Origin: Cytauxzoon felis
Taxonomy: Eukaryota > Apicomplexa > Aconoidasida > Piroplasmida > Theileriidae
Length of the DNA: 64,000 bases
Direction: 5' to 3'
Assembly (NCBI GenBank): GCA_020283715.1
Contig: JAIQCW010000107.1
Coordinates: 51,066-115,065 of the forward strand
Below, piece by piece: positions 21,005-33,278 of this stretch; the stretch's first letter is position 1; each line of letters starts with the position of its first letter. A program made the translations under genes and the position numbers. Under the pieces are notes generated by a model. The model did not search any database, was not told the origin of the DNA, and worked only from the letters and a program-made list of their open reading frames with translations.

Positions 21005-24000
21005 TCAAATGAGTGAGCAAATATGTTTAACCTTTTTACCTATCATAGTTCTGATTTCATTTAATAATTTGTAGTTTGTATCATTATTAACATTATTGGA
21101 GCTAATAGGAGCATCCTTTGCGATTTTTTGTATATCTTTTATAAATTTTAAAATCTTATTTGTATTTCTTTTTACCTTTTTTTCGTTGAGTTTGTATTTT
21201 AACGATGTTTTCAATTCCATAAGTTTACCTCGTATAGGACGGAGGTCTTTGATTCTAGCACATTTGCGACTATCATTTTTTAATCTTACATATTTATTTC
21301 TTATTTTATCTAGTTTGGAAATAATCCTTTGTTTTAATCTAATAGCCTTATTCCACCTCTTCATAAGTTTTAAACGCCTCGATAATATCCTTCTACGTTT
21401 GCAAATTCTTCTTCTTCGCAACATAATTTTCTTTAAAGAATTCCTTTTCTGGTCCTTCACAATGTTTTTAAATAACTCCAAGTATTTATTCATATCATAG
21501 TAATCAAATTCTCCCTTGATATCATACTCTCTAAGCAAATTTGCCAACTTATAATAACCTCCTGATTGAGTAAGATATATTAATCTTCCGGTAAGATGAT
21601 TATAATCAGATTTCCTTGGTGATAATTTGTGCAATGGAAACAATGGCATATTTATACTCCTCTGGATTGCAGTAGCCAAAGGAATATCACGATTTTTTAA
21701 AAGTGAGATCGAATATCCTTTAGGAGCAATATGGTCATTGTTTATAATTCTACCAACTCTTCCTGATCTTCTTAAATAATCCATAGAGTTAAATGGGAAA
21801 TCAAACATCACAACTGCATCAGCATATAAATCTAAACCACGACTAACAATATCCGAACAAACCATAATACCACTAGTATTATTTATAAAGTCAAGATAAT
21901 TCTTTCTTCGTTGTAGTATAGGAACTTTCCCGTGTAAACTTGTAGCTGGCAAACCTGATTCTAATAAATAATATTCAATAGCTCTACAACTTTGTATAGT
22001 ATTACAAAAAATTAATATCTTTTTACATTTTCTAATTCTCTGATATTTTATAACATTTATTAGTTCCAATACTTTGTCCCGACCTTTTAATTCAATAAAT
22101 TCATGTGTTGTACCTCTACAAGGCCTGTGTAACCAGAGTCGATCTACTATAACCATACTATTCAAAATATCTTCACATAATTTGAAACCAGTTTTGGATT
22201 TGTTATAATCTATATTACCAAAGTATTCTTCCATTCGTTTATTCAGTTCGTCATGCTTGTTGTTGCCAGAACCTATGGTACTAATATTATACTTTGAACG
22301 ATTATGCATAGTATTTTGACAGTTGTAAAAATAACTAATGAATGTTGTGTTGGAGGCAACAAGTATTGTACATACATTATCATGAATACGGTCCAAAATA
22401 GGGTGTATTTGAGACCAAAATCCCTCATTTAATAGTGTTTCAGCCTCGTCTAATATTACATATTTTAACTTGCTAAGATTTATATATTTACTCATTAATT
22501 TTAAACGATCCGGCGTACACACAACAATATCAACTAATGAATCTATTATTTGTTTCCTCTGTTTTTTAAGAAAAAAACCACCAGTTATAGATTCGCTTTT
22601 AAATTTAGCGACATGACTCAAACCCTTCATAACTGATAAAATTTGATGTGCTAATTCTCTGTTTGGCACTATAATCAGTGCTCTAGGAGCTTGAATTGGT
22701 CTTAATTTATAGATTTCCTCCTCTTTAAGTTTGTTTATAATCGGCAACAAGTACGAAAGTGTTTTGCCACTTGCAGCATTTGAAGCAATCAAAATGTTCC
22801 TAGAATTACCCTTTAAAATCTCTGGTATAGCTTTCTTCTGTATTTCTGTAGGAACTATTTCAAGATCTTTAGGATCAGCTTGAACGACATCAAGTATTGA
22901 TTTTTTAATCCAAGCAACAGCAGCACTTGATACGGTATCATTTAAACCAAGATTTACCCAATTATTTATATGATATTCAATACCATCAGTATCAACTCTA
23001 TTAAATAATCTTTTAGATTTAATCATTAAATGGGGATCCTGCCATGTAGATTCTAAATTATTTTGGCTACGAGTAGGAAAATCACACCTCACATTATATG
23101 ATAGAGCATGTGAATATGATTCAGGAGTTGAATATAATCGCTGGCCAGATGTACCTAAATTTTTTATAAATACATTGCCAATCTTTGTAGAACGACAACC
23201 TAAATTCGAAGAGTTCGTGTATCTGATAGACGAGATCATCCTGTAATCAGGTTTATAATAATTATTAAAAATATATGCTTTAAATGGATATTTAACATCA
23301 GAATCAACCACAATATAATCACAATTAGGATCACTTTTCATTTCATTAATAATCTTATCCGCAATTGTTTTTAGTTGACTAATGTTCATCTCATCAATAT
23401 TTTTAGTGGTAAATGTGGAATCGATATATGGTGTAATATCGACATCACCAATCAAATTTAAAATGTTTTGACGTTCATCAACTAAGTCACTATCATTAGA
23501 TTTATCAGAGGGACCGATATTGATATCGGATCCATTATTTAATTCGTGGTTGTCTAATAAACCCACTATTTTAGAATATACATCTTCACCTGGGTTAATA
23601 TTTAAATCATCACTTAAACAAGAATAATCTACTTCTACAAACTCATCAGGTAGCTTTAATGAATTATTAAGATTAATTTCATTCAATATTTCGTGATAAA
23701 ATTTGGTCAATTCATCATATGTCATGCGTTTAAGTATGATAGATAATTTAACCTTTCTTATAACCTCGATAGTATTATTTAGATTTTTATCAACATTTTC
23801 TAGGTCATGATCTTTTAATTTATTATAGATTAAATCATAATTAGATAAATGCAACAATATTTTTTCCAATATATCTCTATTTTGTTGGGAAGTTAATACT
23901 ACACAATTAACAAGATTACCATTAATGATCAAATCAGAAGTTAATAGCTGATTATTATAATTGAGAACGGTAGTCAACTCTCTCATCTCAAAAACCATTG

Positions 24001-25728
24001 ATGAAATATCATTTGAAGATTGAAGTAAACTTTTTTTACCACCGATATTATCGATAGAATCATGAAAATCTAAACTATATTTAGGGTTGATTCTCATAAT
24101 GGCAATAAATACCAACTTTGCAATAGTGTTAAATGGTAATAAGCTATAGGTAGCATAATCTTGTTTTGTAACAATAGGTCTGATTTCAGGTATTGCCATC
24201 ATTGTGGAACATAGAATATTAACCAAGTCTGACTTATTGTAAGATAATAAAAATTTCATGAGATCTATACCTTCATCTGTATGTATATTACCGTAAAGCT
24301 CGGAATGATTTTCTAAATTACTGTGATAGAACTTAATTAATGTTTTAAGACACTCCTTAACCTTATAAATTGTAATATTGTCATCAACTGAAACATTAAG
24401 TCGAGAACCTTTGGACTTAAATGCCAAATTTACGGGCATACTATTGGGTAATCCAATAGTCATTTTGTTAAACAATTCCAATTGCTCGGTAACCCTTTTA
24501 AGACTGTATTTCATTTTAATTATGAAATCGCTTTCTTTAAAATCCAATTTTTTAGAGGCGGGAAATAACGATCGTTTCTTATATGGACGCCGCCTTCTGT
24601 ATTCTTCAATCCAGGATGTAAGAGTATTCAATTTCATTGTATTTAAGTTGTTATTCTCATCAGTATTATCAGAATAATCATTTTTTATAAATAATGCGTC
24701 TACATCTGGACGATCATCCAAATTTGCACCCTCGATATTGTGTTCATACTTATCAGATATATCTTCATGTTTAATATATTCGTCTGTGATCCTATTACCC
24801 CAAAGGATCTTTAACATAATTGACTGAAATATAGATAACAAAGCTATCCTATTAACAGAATTCAATACTTTTCTGGATCTTTGCTTGACAAAATCTGGCG
24901 ACAAATGATGCTTATGTAAACGTATTATATCGATAAGTTCATCTGTGGAAATGTCATCCAATGAAATATTATTGTTATGTAGAGTATGATCATGTATGTT
25001 GTTATTTAAAACCCAATTACAACATAACCAATCTACAGTACCATCAATAAATGAATAATCATACCATATAAACCTATACAAATGACGTCTAGTATTTTTT
25101 CCAGTAAACAATAATATGTAAGAAGCCATCAAATCGGCAGAATATATTAAATATAACTGTCTATTCAATGATACTTCATCAGTTATATGATCCAATGGAG
25201 TAAATCTCGAACAAATTGTAGAGATAAATACATTTTTAATAGAAGATACACATGTAGATAATGAAATTCTATTACTTTCAAAGTCTTCTATTATTTCTTT
25301 AAGTGTATTTTGTGTTAAATTTTCATAAGATTCTCCAAAATATCCTATAAAGTGTTTTAGACATGACTTTTGTTTACTTATTGGAAGAATAGGTATGTCT
25401 AATAGTGATTTCCCATCTTTTAACTTATGTGCTACATTAAACATAAATATTGATTCTAAATAATTCCTGTAAGATTTATCATCTATAATATTATCATTTA
25501 TTTTGTCTATGTGATTCTTCCCATCCTTAGCAAAATTTATGATTGATGTGTTATTAATAGAAAATGGATATAAAAAAAATCCAAAAATATTCTATATATC
25601 AATTTATTGTTTAATATTAAGTAATGTATCAATTAACAAACCTTTATTCTAAATTGATGTGTAGCATAATATACTGTTATAGAATCATTTATTAATATAA
25701 AGAACACAATGATAAATAAAATGTTCAT
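21005..25728 (-). CDS. Giant DEAD-box-like RNA helicase with signal/transit leader (probable apicoplast)
   Basis: A 50-nt intron (25592-25641) joins the long frame to a first exon starting at 25728, which encodes a strong signal peptide (MNILFIIVFFILINDSITV) followed by an aromatic/basic transit-like region. About 850 residues of unrecognised helical, Asn-rich sequence come next. Then the helicase core (about 22880-21720) shows motif I as ASNAASGKT, Ia PNRELAHQ, Ib VVCTPDRL, DEAE in place of DEAD, ASN in place of SAT, SRGLDLY and YLRRSGRVGR. The last 200 residues are extremely basic (KIMLRRRRICKRRRILSRRL), suited to rRNA binding. Destination and a ribosome-assembly role are inferred. Motif changes are in conserved positions but the ATP loop and arginine finger remain. 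Confidence 0.85.
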
Positions 25729-25863
25729 TTAATTTAAGATGATCTAAAAAATTATAAATACGCATTTTAAACAATTTTAATATGGAATTTATTTTATTCT
25801 GTCAAAGTAAATTCATTACATCGTGGGCGTAAAACATAATTTATACAACATAACATATTAAAA

Positions 25864-28555
25864 ATGAATAATAATATTAATAATACTCCATTTTCTGGAA
25901 TAATTCCAGGAGATGTTGAGCGTCTTGAGATAATTAATGTCAAAAAATTGATTATGTCACGTAATGTAGAACTTCACGAAATGTTTGATACTTTAAAACA
26001 TAATGATAAACAGGAACGCATGTTCCAGAAGTTACCATTTAGAATGAGAAGACGTGCTATGTCTTATAATCCTTTTCGTGTACCCAAAACTATACGTAGT
26101 CATATAATCAACGAAATTTCTAAAAATATACCTAAGGTAAATTATAAATCATTGTGACATCCTTAATAATACAGGCATTAAAGAGACTACGTAAAGACAA
26201 GAAACGTAAAATCAATATAAAGGATGTCTATAAACGCCGTTCCGATAACAATCGATGGTTAGAAACACATATTTATCATGCTAAAAGATTTGTAATGTCA
26301 AATCTTTGGGGATATAGATTACCTTTGACATCATCACAGAAATCTAAAAGGACTATAATTCGACATTCAAAAAGAAATTGTTTGATTCATGATAAATCGT
26401 ATATGAATATAATATCTGTTAGTGGATCGTTGGATTCATTACGATATGCATTCAAAAATATAATCGGAGAACCAAATATAATATTTGACAAACCTTACAC
26501 ATCTGGGAAATATAAGGGAGGTTGTGTATTTACATATCGCAATGATGGAACAAATTATAAGCTAATCGCACCGATAAATTTTATATGGATTCCTTCACAA
26601 GGTAATGAATTATTATTTTAATGATAATTTCTCAGGGAATATACGTTGTATCTGGTTAATTATACATCCAGGAGCTAAGGATGAGTTATATAACGTTCTA
26701 ATTAAATATAATAATATATCAATATCAATTGTTAGTTTCATTATAACTAAACTACATTTAATTTAGATTGAAAATATTACAATTTTTGAACTATATGGAC
26801 CACTATCATGTTTATATTTGAAATCTATATTAAAAATTGATCGCAATGAATCTAAAGGCAATTTTATGTGGAATTCTATCGACCCTGAGGTATTACTAAT
26901 CTCTATATAATAACCAATTATATAGAAACCAAACATTCCACCGTCATTTATACTTCCTATTTTAATAAAGCCTCCTAATATCATAGGTTGTTTCCCACCA
27001 GATTTTACAATTTCTATGATGAAGAAATCGTATCAAAAAAATTCTAATGAATTTGTTGATGTTGATTTAGATAATGAAAGAATGGAATTATTAAAGTTTG
27101 ATTATACGGATAGTAATCATCATACATTCTCTGTTCCTCGTCGTAGAAAAAAGAATTATACCAAATTACTTGAAAAGTTGCTTCATTCTATTAATATACG
27201 TTCCGATACGTCTAACGAAAAGTCCTATACAGCTGAAAATCATCATATAGAATCCAAAGATAAATCCGATTATAATATATCTAATGATAAATTAGTACCC
27301 ATTTGGATAGTTAATAGAAGTAATTCTATTAACGGGTTTGAAATAATATTACCCTCAAACACAATTGCTAATAAACTCTGGATGTATGTTCAATTATTAT
27401 TAATATTAATAATTTAGACTGTTAAATCGTTATGGATGCATTGGAATTGGTTTGAATGATCGTGATTATATATTAAATTATTATAATCTTCCATCTTTTC
27501 CTCAAGATTATCCCGATACCAATACTGGTAGATTATATTATTCTGAAATTAAAAGGTATATTTAATATACATATATTTAATCTTCAGATGTGAAATTCAA
27601 AAATATTTATTACGACCAATATCTAGACGCATAAACTATAGTTTAATTGGAATAGAGAATCCATATGATATATCATGTTACGATAAGACATTCGACTTGA
27701 ACTTTAGAACTCAATTAAATATAACGAATAATCAAAATCAACTTTACAAGATGGATATATTTAATTCGAGCTATTTAATGTTAGGAATTATTTCCACAGG
27801 AATACATAATACAAGAGTTCGTGATGACTTTACATTGCTCAGATTAACAATGCCTATAAGTTCTACTAATTCATATCTTTTATCACTTATTTCACATTTG
27901 AAAAACAACAGTATATCTAGTTTCATATCAACAATACCAATTAATTATTATATATATGCAAGAATCAAAGCGTTAATTGATGGAAAACTTTCGTTTCTTA
28001 GCAGGATATATTTACCAACACATAGTGACCTTACCAATTTTCCTCAAGACGATTTAACTCATTCTAAAATATACAACATTATTAAATATATACCAAAGCT
28101 ACAAGAACCTTTACATAAAGAATATAAAACGACTAATATAAAAAGACGTTTATATGGCAACGTAAAAAAATCTAGTATATACAAACATTTATTGATTGAA
28201 AACATTAAATCAATTTCAATGATGGACATTAAAACAATTAGAGAATGCATTGGATTCGTTACATCAAAAGGTATATACACATATAAAATACTATGTTAAA
28301 TAAATATATACAGAACAAAATAAAAGTGGATACTGTTGTATATCATTAAGAGGTCTATTGAGATTGATAGACGTAGGCATGTTATTAAATTATATCAATA
28401 ATTATGAAGTAGGTATACATCAGATAAACGATATGGAATTCAGTAAGATCAAACTAATAGCATGGATTAGAAATAGAACTTCACGTGTATATTTCCCAGG
28501 TATATTAATATATAAATATGGAGTATCATATGAAGTAATCCAAATTGACTATTGA
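25864..28555 (+). CDS. POP1: Ribonuclease P/MRP protein subunit POP1
   Basis: POP1 is the large scaffold protein of RNase P and MRP, which process tRNA and rRNA precursors in the nucleus. The N-terminal exon has the signature MFQKLPFRMRRRAMSYNP followed by RVPKTIR. After a 37-nt intron come ALKRLRKDKKRK, RWLETHIYHAKRFVM and LIHDKSYMNI, all in POP1 order. Further exons give CIWLIIHPGAKDE (about 26650), ENITIFELYGPL, PIWIVNRSNSINGFEIILPS (about 27300) and a C-terminal exon with NRTSRVYFPGI (28358-28555). At least seven introns are required; the borders at 26620-26760 and 27410-27700 are approximate. The start at 25864 is the first ATG in the frame. Confidence 0.87.
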
Positions 28556-28745
28556 ATACATGATGGATTACATTATTATATCAATAGTATATTATTAACT
28601 CCAATCTAAAATTATTTAGGGTTGGTATCACTACAAATATATAATTTAACATCTGATATAATATAAATTAATCAACACATTACTTCGTTAATATAAATTA
28701 TGAAGTACCATTTTAAAATATTATATATTATTAGTCTTGTTCTTA

Positions 28746-31070
28746 ATGTCGGATAATCAATGTATAGCTATCAGTTATGATGAATATTCAATGACTAGTT
28801 ACTGTCATTCTGATTTATATTCTCATCATGTTGAACGACCAGAACGCATTACATCTATCATAAAACGTCTAAGAAATAGCGCATTATCATTTAAAAATAA
28901 AAAAATACCGTTATGGGATAGTATATATTATGTACCCTGTAGAAATATTACACGTGAAATACTTCTTTTATGTCATACAGAGGAGTACATTAACAAAATA
29001 TCATATTGGACCAATAAAATCACAAAATCGTTTGATTCCCATGATAATAAACCAAAATCCAATAAGAAAAACATTCCAATCGCACTATATCCATTAGACA
29101 ATGATACTTATATGACTTATGGAACTGAAAATGTAGCTAAATTAGCAGTAGGTGGTATTATATCACTTTGTGATTTAATAATGGATGATGGATCAAATAT
29201 ATCTAAGGGTTTTGCACTTATAAGACCCCCGGGTCACCATGCTACATCCAATCAGATGATGGGTTTTTGTATATATAATAACATCGCTATTGCTACAAAA
29301 TACCTAATGTCCAAATACGATATTAAAAGAGTAGCTATTATTGATTGGGATGTTCATCAAGGTAATGGAACTCAGGAAATTTTTTATAACGATAGAAATG
29401 TATGTTTTATTTCATGTCATCGCTATGGTGAAGGACGCAATTCATTTTATCCATACATGGGAAAAATTAATATAAATGATATTAATAACAATAAATACAA
29501 CATTCCACTTGAAGTAGGATTTGATAATTATGATTTAATATACGTATTTGAAAATGTGATATTTCCGATATTGACCGATTTTAAACCAGAATTTATTTTA
29601 ATTTCAGCTGGGTTTGACGCTGCAATAGGAGATTTGCTAGGTGGATGCAATGTAGATCCAGATGGATATTCATATATTATACATAGATTATGCCAAATCG
29701 CTGATAAGCACGCTTGTGGCAGAATACTTTTGTCACTTGAAGGTGGATACGAATTGAACATGCTTTCGAAATGTGTTGAACATATCATACAAACCATTGT
29801 CATATTCGAGTCAATTAATAACCGTATGGTTAACACGTGTGAATTAAAACATGATGTTACACCAGCAATTGACAGTTATAAAAATAGATCATACTATTCC
29901 ATACATAACGGGAAATATACATATATTAAATCCGACCATGTTAAAAAGAGTACTATAAGCACGTGCCATCAAATATTAAAGTTAATCAATTCAGACCTAT
30001 CTCACGAATTTAATTTATTACGTTTAAATACCATAAAGACAAATATACCGATTGCATGGAAACAATACGAAACTAAATTATCAGAAAATACGTTCATAAT
30101 AGCTGGAGGTCATGAAAAACGATGGTTATTACCGATTGATACTGAATGTAAAGAGTTAATAAAATTATGTTCAATCCAAGAGGCAGAATTTTATGAATGC
30201 CTATATAATTGTAATGATTTAGTTATAAAAATTGTAACAAATGAGATTCCAAACTTTAAAATTGACTTTGATGATGACCTTAAAGACGTCATCTTGTCTG
30301 GTATACGTCTTATAGATGAAAATTCAGAACATAATAAAAAGAACTCTACTATAGATAAGGGTCTAATTTACCACAAATCTAATACAAATCATAGCTTGAT
30401 GATGAACATTATTAGATTCATACCAGAATGCTCGGCTATTTATAAAGGAGATGTTTTTAATAACTGGAAATTAGACTCTGATTTCAAATCAGCTGTACGA
30501 ATAAAAAATTTAATATACTCCATGAACTGTCCATGTGTTATGGATTTAGAGATGAATAAAACATTATATGATGAATACGTGGATAATAAAGTCAAAAACC
30601 ATGATGATATGACCGGTTATGAAATATATAAACCCAATGGATTCAACATCTCCGGTATATTTTCATGGAACCAAAGTAAACGGGAAGTTAAATATGTAGA
30701 ATATCGATCGTTAATATCGGCCACAACTGAAAACAAAATTACTGAAATATTTAAAATGTATTTAATGTCGGTAAAAGATAAATCAGTCATAAGTCAAATA
30801 GTTGAAAAATTGATATGTAGATTAAACGAATTAATGAAAATATTTAGAAAACAAACATCATTGTCATTCTTCGGTACAAGTTTGTTATTTGTGTTAGATT
30901 CAATATGCGATGATATCGTTTCATCAGCTAACGTGTACATGATTGGATTATCACATGTGACACATAGCGGGAATGGAATCGATAATGCTTATCTCCTAGG
31001 GCTGAAATCAATAATACATCTACTAAAGATAACGGAATCCAAAATAGTCAACGATTATGGCGATAAATAA
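28746..31070 (+). CDS. HDA2: Class II histone deacetylase fused to a degenerate inositol-polyphosphate-kinase-like domain (HDA2 type)
   Basis: One exon of 774 residues from the ATG at 28746. Residues about 8-355 are an arginase-fold class II deacetylase with an intact active site: RPPGHHA (His164/165), DWDVHQGNG (Asp202, His204), SAGFDAAIGD (Asp291) and LEGGY (Tyr335). The C-terminal 320 residues follow the inositol polyphosphate kinase plan: IIAGGHEKRW (452 on), EAEFYECLY, IRFIPECSAIYKG (about 557-569), the catalytic motif as PCVMDLEMN (596-604), SSLL as TSLL (711-714), and IDF...GLKxLI as MIGLSHV (732 on) and IDNAYLLGLKSII. Family PxxxDxKxG and IDF become PxxxDxExN and IGL, so kinase activity is probably lost. 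As I recall, P. falciparum Hda2 has the same pairing. A nuclear silencing role is inferred. Confidence 0.85.
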   Translation: MSDNQCIAISYDEYSMTSYCHSDLYSHHVERPERITSIIKRLRNSALSFKNKKIPLWDSIYYVPCRNITREILLLCHTEEYINKISYWTNKITKSFDSHDNKPKSNKKNIPIALYPLDNDTYMTYGTENVAKLAVGGIISLCDLIMDDGSNISKGFALIRPPGHHATSNQMMGFCIYNNIAIATKYLMSKYDIKRVAIIDWDVHQGNGTQEIFYNDRNVCFISCHRYGEGRNSFYPYMGKININDINNNKYNIPLEVGFDNYDLIYVFENVIFPILTDFKPEFILISAGFDAAIGDLLGGCNVDPDGYSYIIHRLCQIADKHACGRILLSLEGGYELNMLSKCVEHIIQTIVIFESINNRMVNTCELKHDVTPAIDSYKNRSYYSIHNGKYTYIKSDHVKKSTISTCHQILKLINSDLSHEFNLLRLNTIKTNIPIAWKQYETKLSENTFIIAGGHEKRWLLPIDTECKELIKLCSIQEAEFYECLYNCNDLVIKIVTNEIPNFKIDFDDDLKDVILSGIRLIDENSEHNKKNSTIDKGLIYHKSNTNHSLMMNIIRFIPECSAIYKGDVFNNWKLDSDFKSAVRIKNLIYSMNCPCVMDLEMNKTLYDEYVDNKVKNHDDMTGYEIYKPNGFNISGIFSWNQSKREVKYVEYRSLISATTENKITEIFKMYLMSVKDKSVISQIVEKLICRLNELMKIFRKQTSLSFFGTSLLFVLDSICDDIVSSANVYMIGLSHVTHSGNGIDNAYLLGLKSIIHLLKITESKIVNDYGDK

Positions 31071-31338
31071 CTTAAAATATACATCAATGATATTAAAGTA
31101 ATATGGACATATATAGAATAAGTATTCCATTAAATCGCAGGGACGATTATCGCATAATAATTTTATATAAAGAACATGTGATTAAATAATAAATATCACA
31201 TGTGATAATTACTTTATAAACATTGGAATATATATTATATATATGCCCTACATAATATTGATAAAATAACCTCTAATTATTACATAATAATATATATAAC
31301 AATATATATATATATTTATTTATTTATTGTATATTGTA

Positions 31339-33146
31339 ATGGATTCGTTGAATTTAATAATTAATGTTAATGAATTTGGTTGGGGTCCTGATGAACAAGA
31401 TGAAAATACAATAAATTCATGCTTGTCTTCAATTAATAATCTCCCTTTTGAACCTAATTTAAAAATTGACCGTCAAATGCATATATGTGATTTTACATAT
31501 AGCACATATCAGGTATTTTATTAATTAATTATAATATAATTAATAATATAGAGGAGCATACGAGATAACAATCGTTATTCTAAGTACCACTCTGGCGTAT
31601 TAGATGAGGAGCTACAGTTTCAAACTGTGGATGGAAGATCCGTTTTAAAATCTAGGAGTAATCAACATTATAAGAAGAAGGTTGTGTTGAAACAAACGAC
31701 ACAAGCCTTTAACCAAAAACAACTTGAAGAAGATGCCATGTTATTCTCAAAACAAAAACAGTAAGTACATTATTCACTAATTAAGATATATTTAGTCCCG
31801 AATTACGTAGACAGAAAATAATGATGCAGGCAAGAAATGCTAGAAATAATGCAAGACACCATACATTCAACGAATGGAGTATTGAGCCATCCACTTCATG
31901 GATCGTCGTTTCTGAAATTCCATTTAATCAATTATCTAAACAATCGTTAGATAGAAATGCAGTTAAAGTTGAAGACTTATTTTGGCGCGGTAAACTTGGT
32001 TATTATGATAAAAAAATGGATTATATAACACTAAAAACAGAACTTCCATTGCAACATCTATCAAATTCATATGATTATTATTGGACATCTACTCACGATG
32101 ATGACTGTATTGCAGAAGTTTTGTTAAATACATATAATAACAGTACGATTAATGACGTTGAAATTGTTGATGAAAAGGTTGAATATAAGGTAAATAATAT
32201 GCCATTACAAAGCGATAAAACGCAGGAGATGTTAAATTTAGATAAGGATGTTTTAAAGTACGACAAAATTGTTGTTGCTGCTACGGACCAAATTCTTGTT
32301 GTTTTAATGACAGCTGCTAAGTCTAAATATTCTTGGCATTTGAACATTACTAAAATTGAAAACCAGATTATTATTGATAAGACTAACGGATCAATCATTG
32401 ATATGCTAACTGTCAACGAAACTGCTCCAGAACCACCCATGCAAGATGCAGAAATTAAGATTAATCGCCCACCTGCATTAGGCTATGAAGCTGTAAAAAT
32501 TAACCAAAATATCATCCAACAAGTTTTGGTGCCAGGTGAATTATGCGAAAAATTCGATGATCCACCATTTGTGGAGGAAGGTGATAACCCTGCCACAATG
32601 GCATATAGATATAGAAAATTTGTTATACCAGGAAATAACAATGCACATAACTTTGAAAAACTACCTATACATATAATAACTCGAGCAGAAATACATGCAA
32701 AGCAACAAGGATCACAGGGATATACATATGTCTGTGCATTAAATGAGTTTCCTTCAAAAAACAAATCATGGAGATCTCAGATAGAATCACAAAAGGGTGC
32801 ATTATTAGCAAACGAAATAAGAAATAATACGACGAAACTTCAGAGATTTGTTGCATGTGCATCAATGGGAGGGTGTGATACATTCAAATTAGCGTTTGTC
32901 ACAAGGAAACAACCAAATGACGCTGAAAACCATACCATCATTGGTATTCATACATATACTACAGAAAATTTATCTAGTCAAATGGGTTTGAATATGAACA
33001 ATGCTTGGGGTGTTATTAAATTTATTATCCAAACTGTTATAAGGAAACCAGATGGTCATTATGTACTATTGAAGGATCCTATGAAGCCAATTATTAGATT
33101 ATATTCAACAACTGAAGAAGAAGAACTTACTGAAACTAAACCATAA
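31339..33146 (+). CDS. EIF3D: Translation initiation factor 3 subunit D (eIF3d)
   Basis: eIF3d is a cap-binding subunit of the eIF3 complex on the 40S ribosome. Three exons: 31339-31512 (NEFGWGPDE; PFEPNLKIDRQMHICDFT), about 31553-31760 (YSKYHSGVLDEELQFQTVDG, basic segment VVLKQTTQAF) and about 31797-33146. The last holds the cap-binding core (EWSIEPSTSWIVVSEIPFNQ, LATDQILVVLM-like strand, YRYRKFVIPGN) and the C-terminal region with KLQRFVACASMGG and NNAWGVIKFIIQTVI. Length (about 560 residues) fits the family. The ATG at 31339 is used because the frame upstream begins only at a TTG. Confidence 0.93.
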
Positions 33147-33278
33147 TAAATCATATTTTATATTTATTATTCCTATATGTTTTTAAATATTACGACAATA
33201 TAGTTAAGTTATCACCAGACATCAAATACTTGTCAGGATGAAATTGAATGTGATTAACAATAACCGTATTAAGGTCAA

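Noticed and set aside
21096..21500. 134-residue plus-strand frame rich in Phe/Leu.
   Set aside because: It is the antisense shadow of the basic tail of the DEAD-box helicase.
28737..28745. Start of the HDAC gene at 28737.
   Set aside because: That position is TTG; the first ATG in frame is at 28746. The same correction applies to the small gene at 407 and to eIF3d at 31339.
32093..32883. Three minus-strand frames of 72-115 residues.
   Set aside because: All lie antisense to the third exon of eIF3d and have no independent support.
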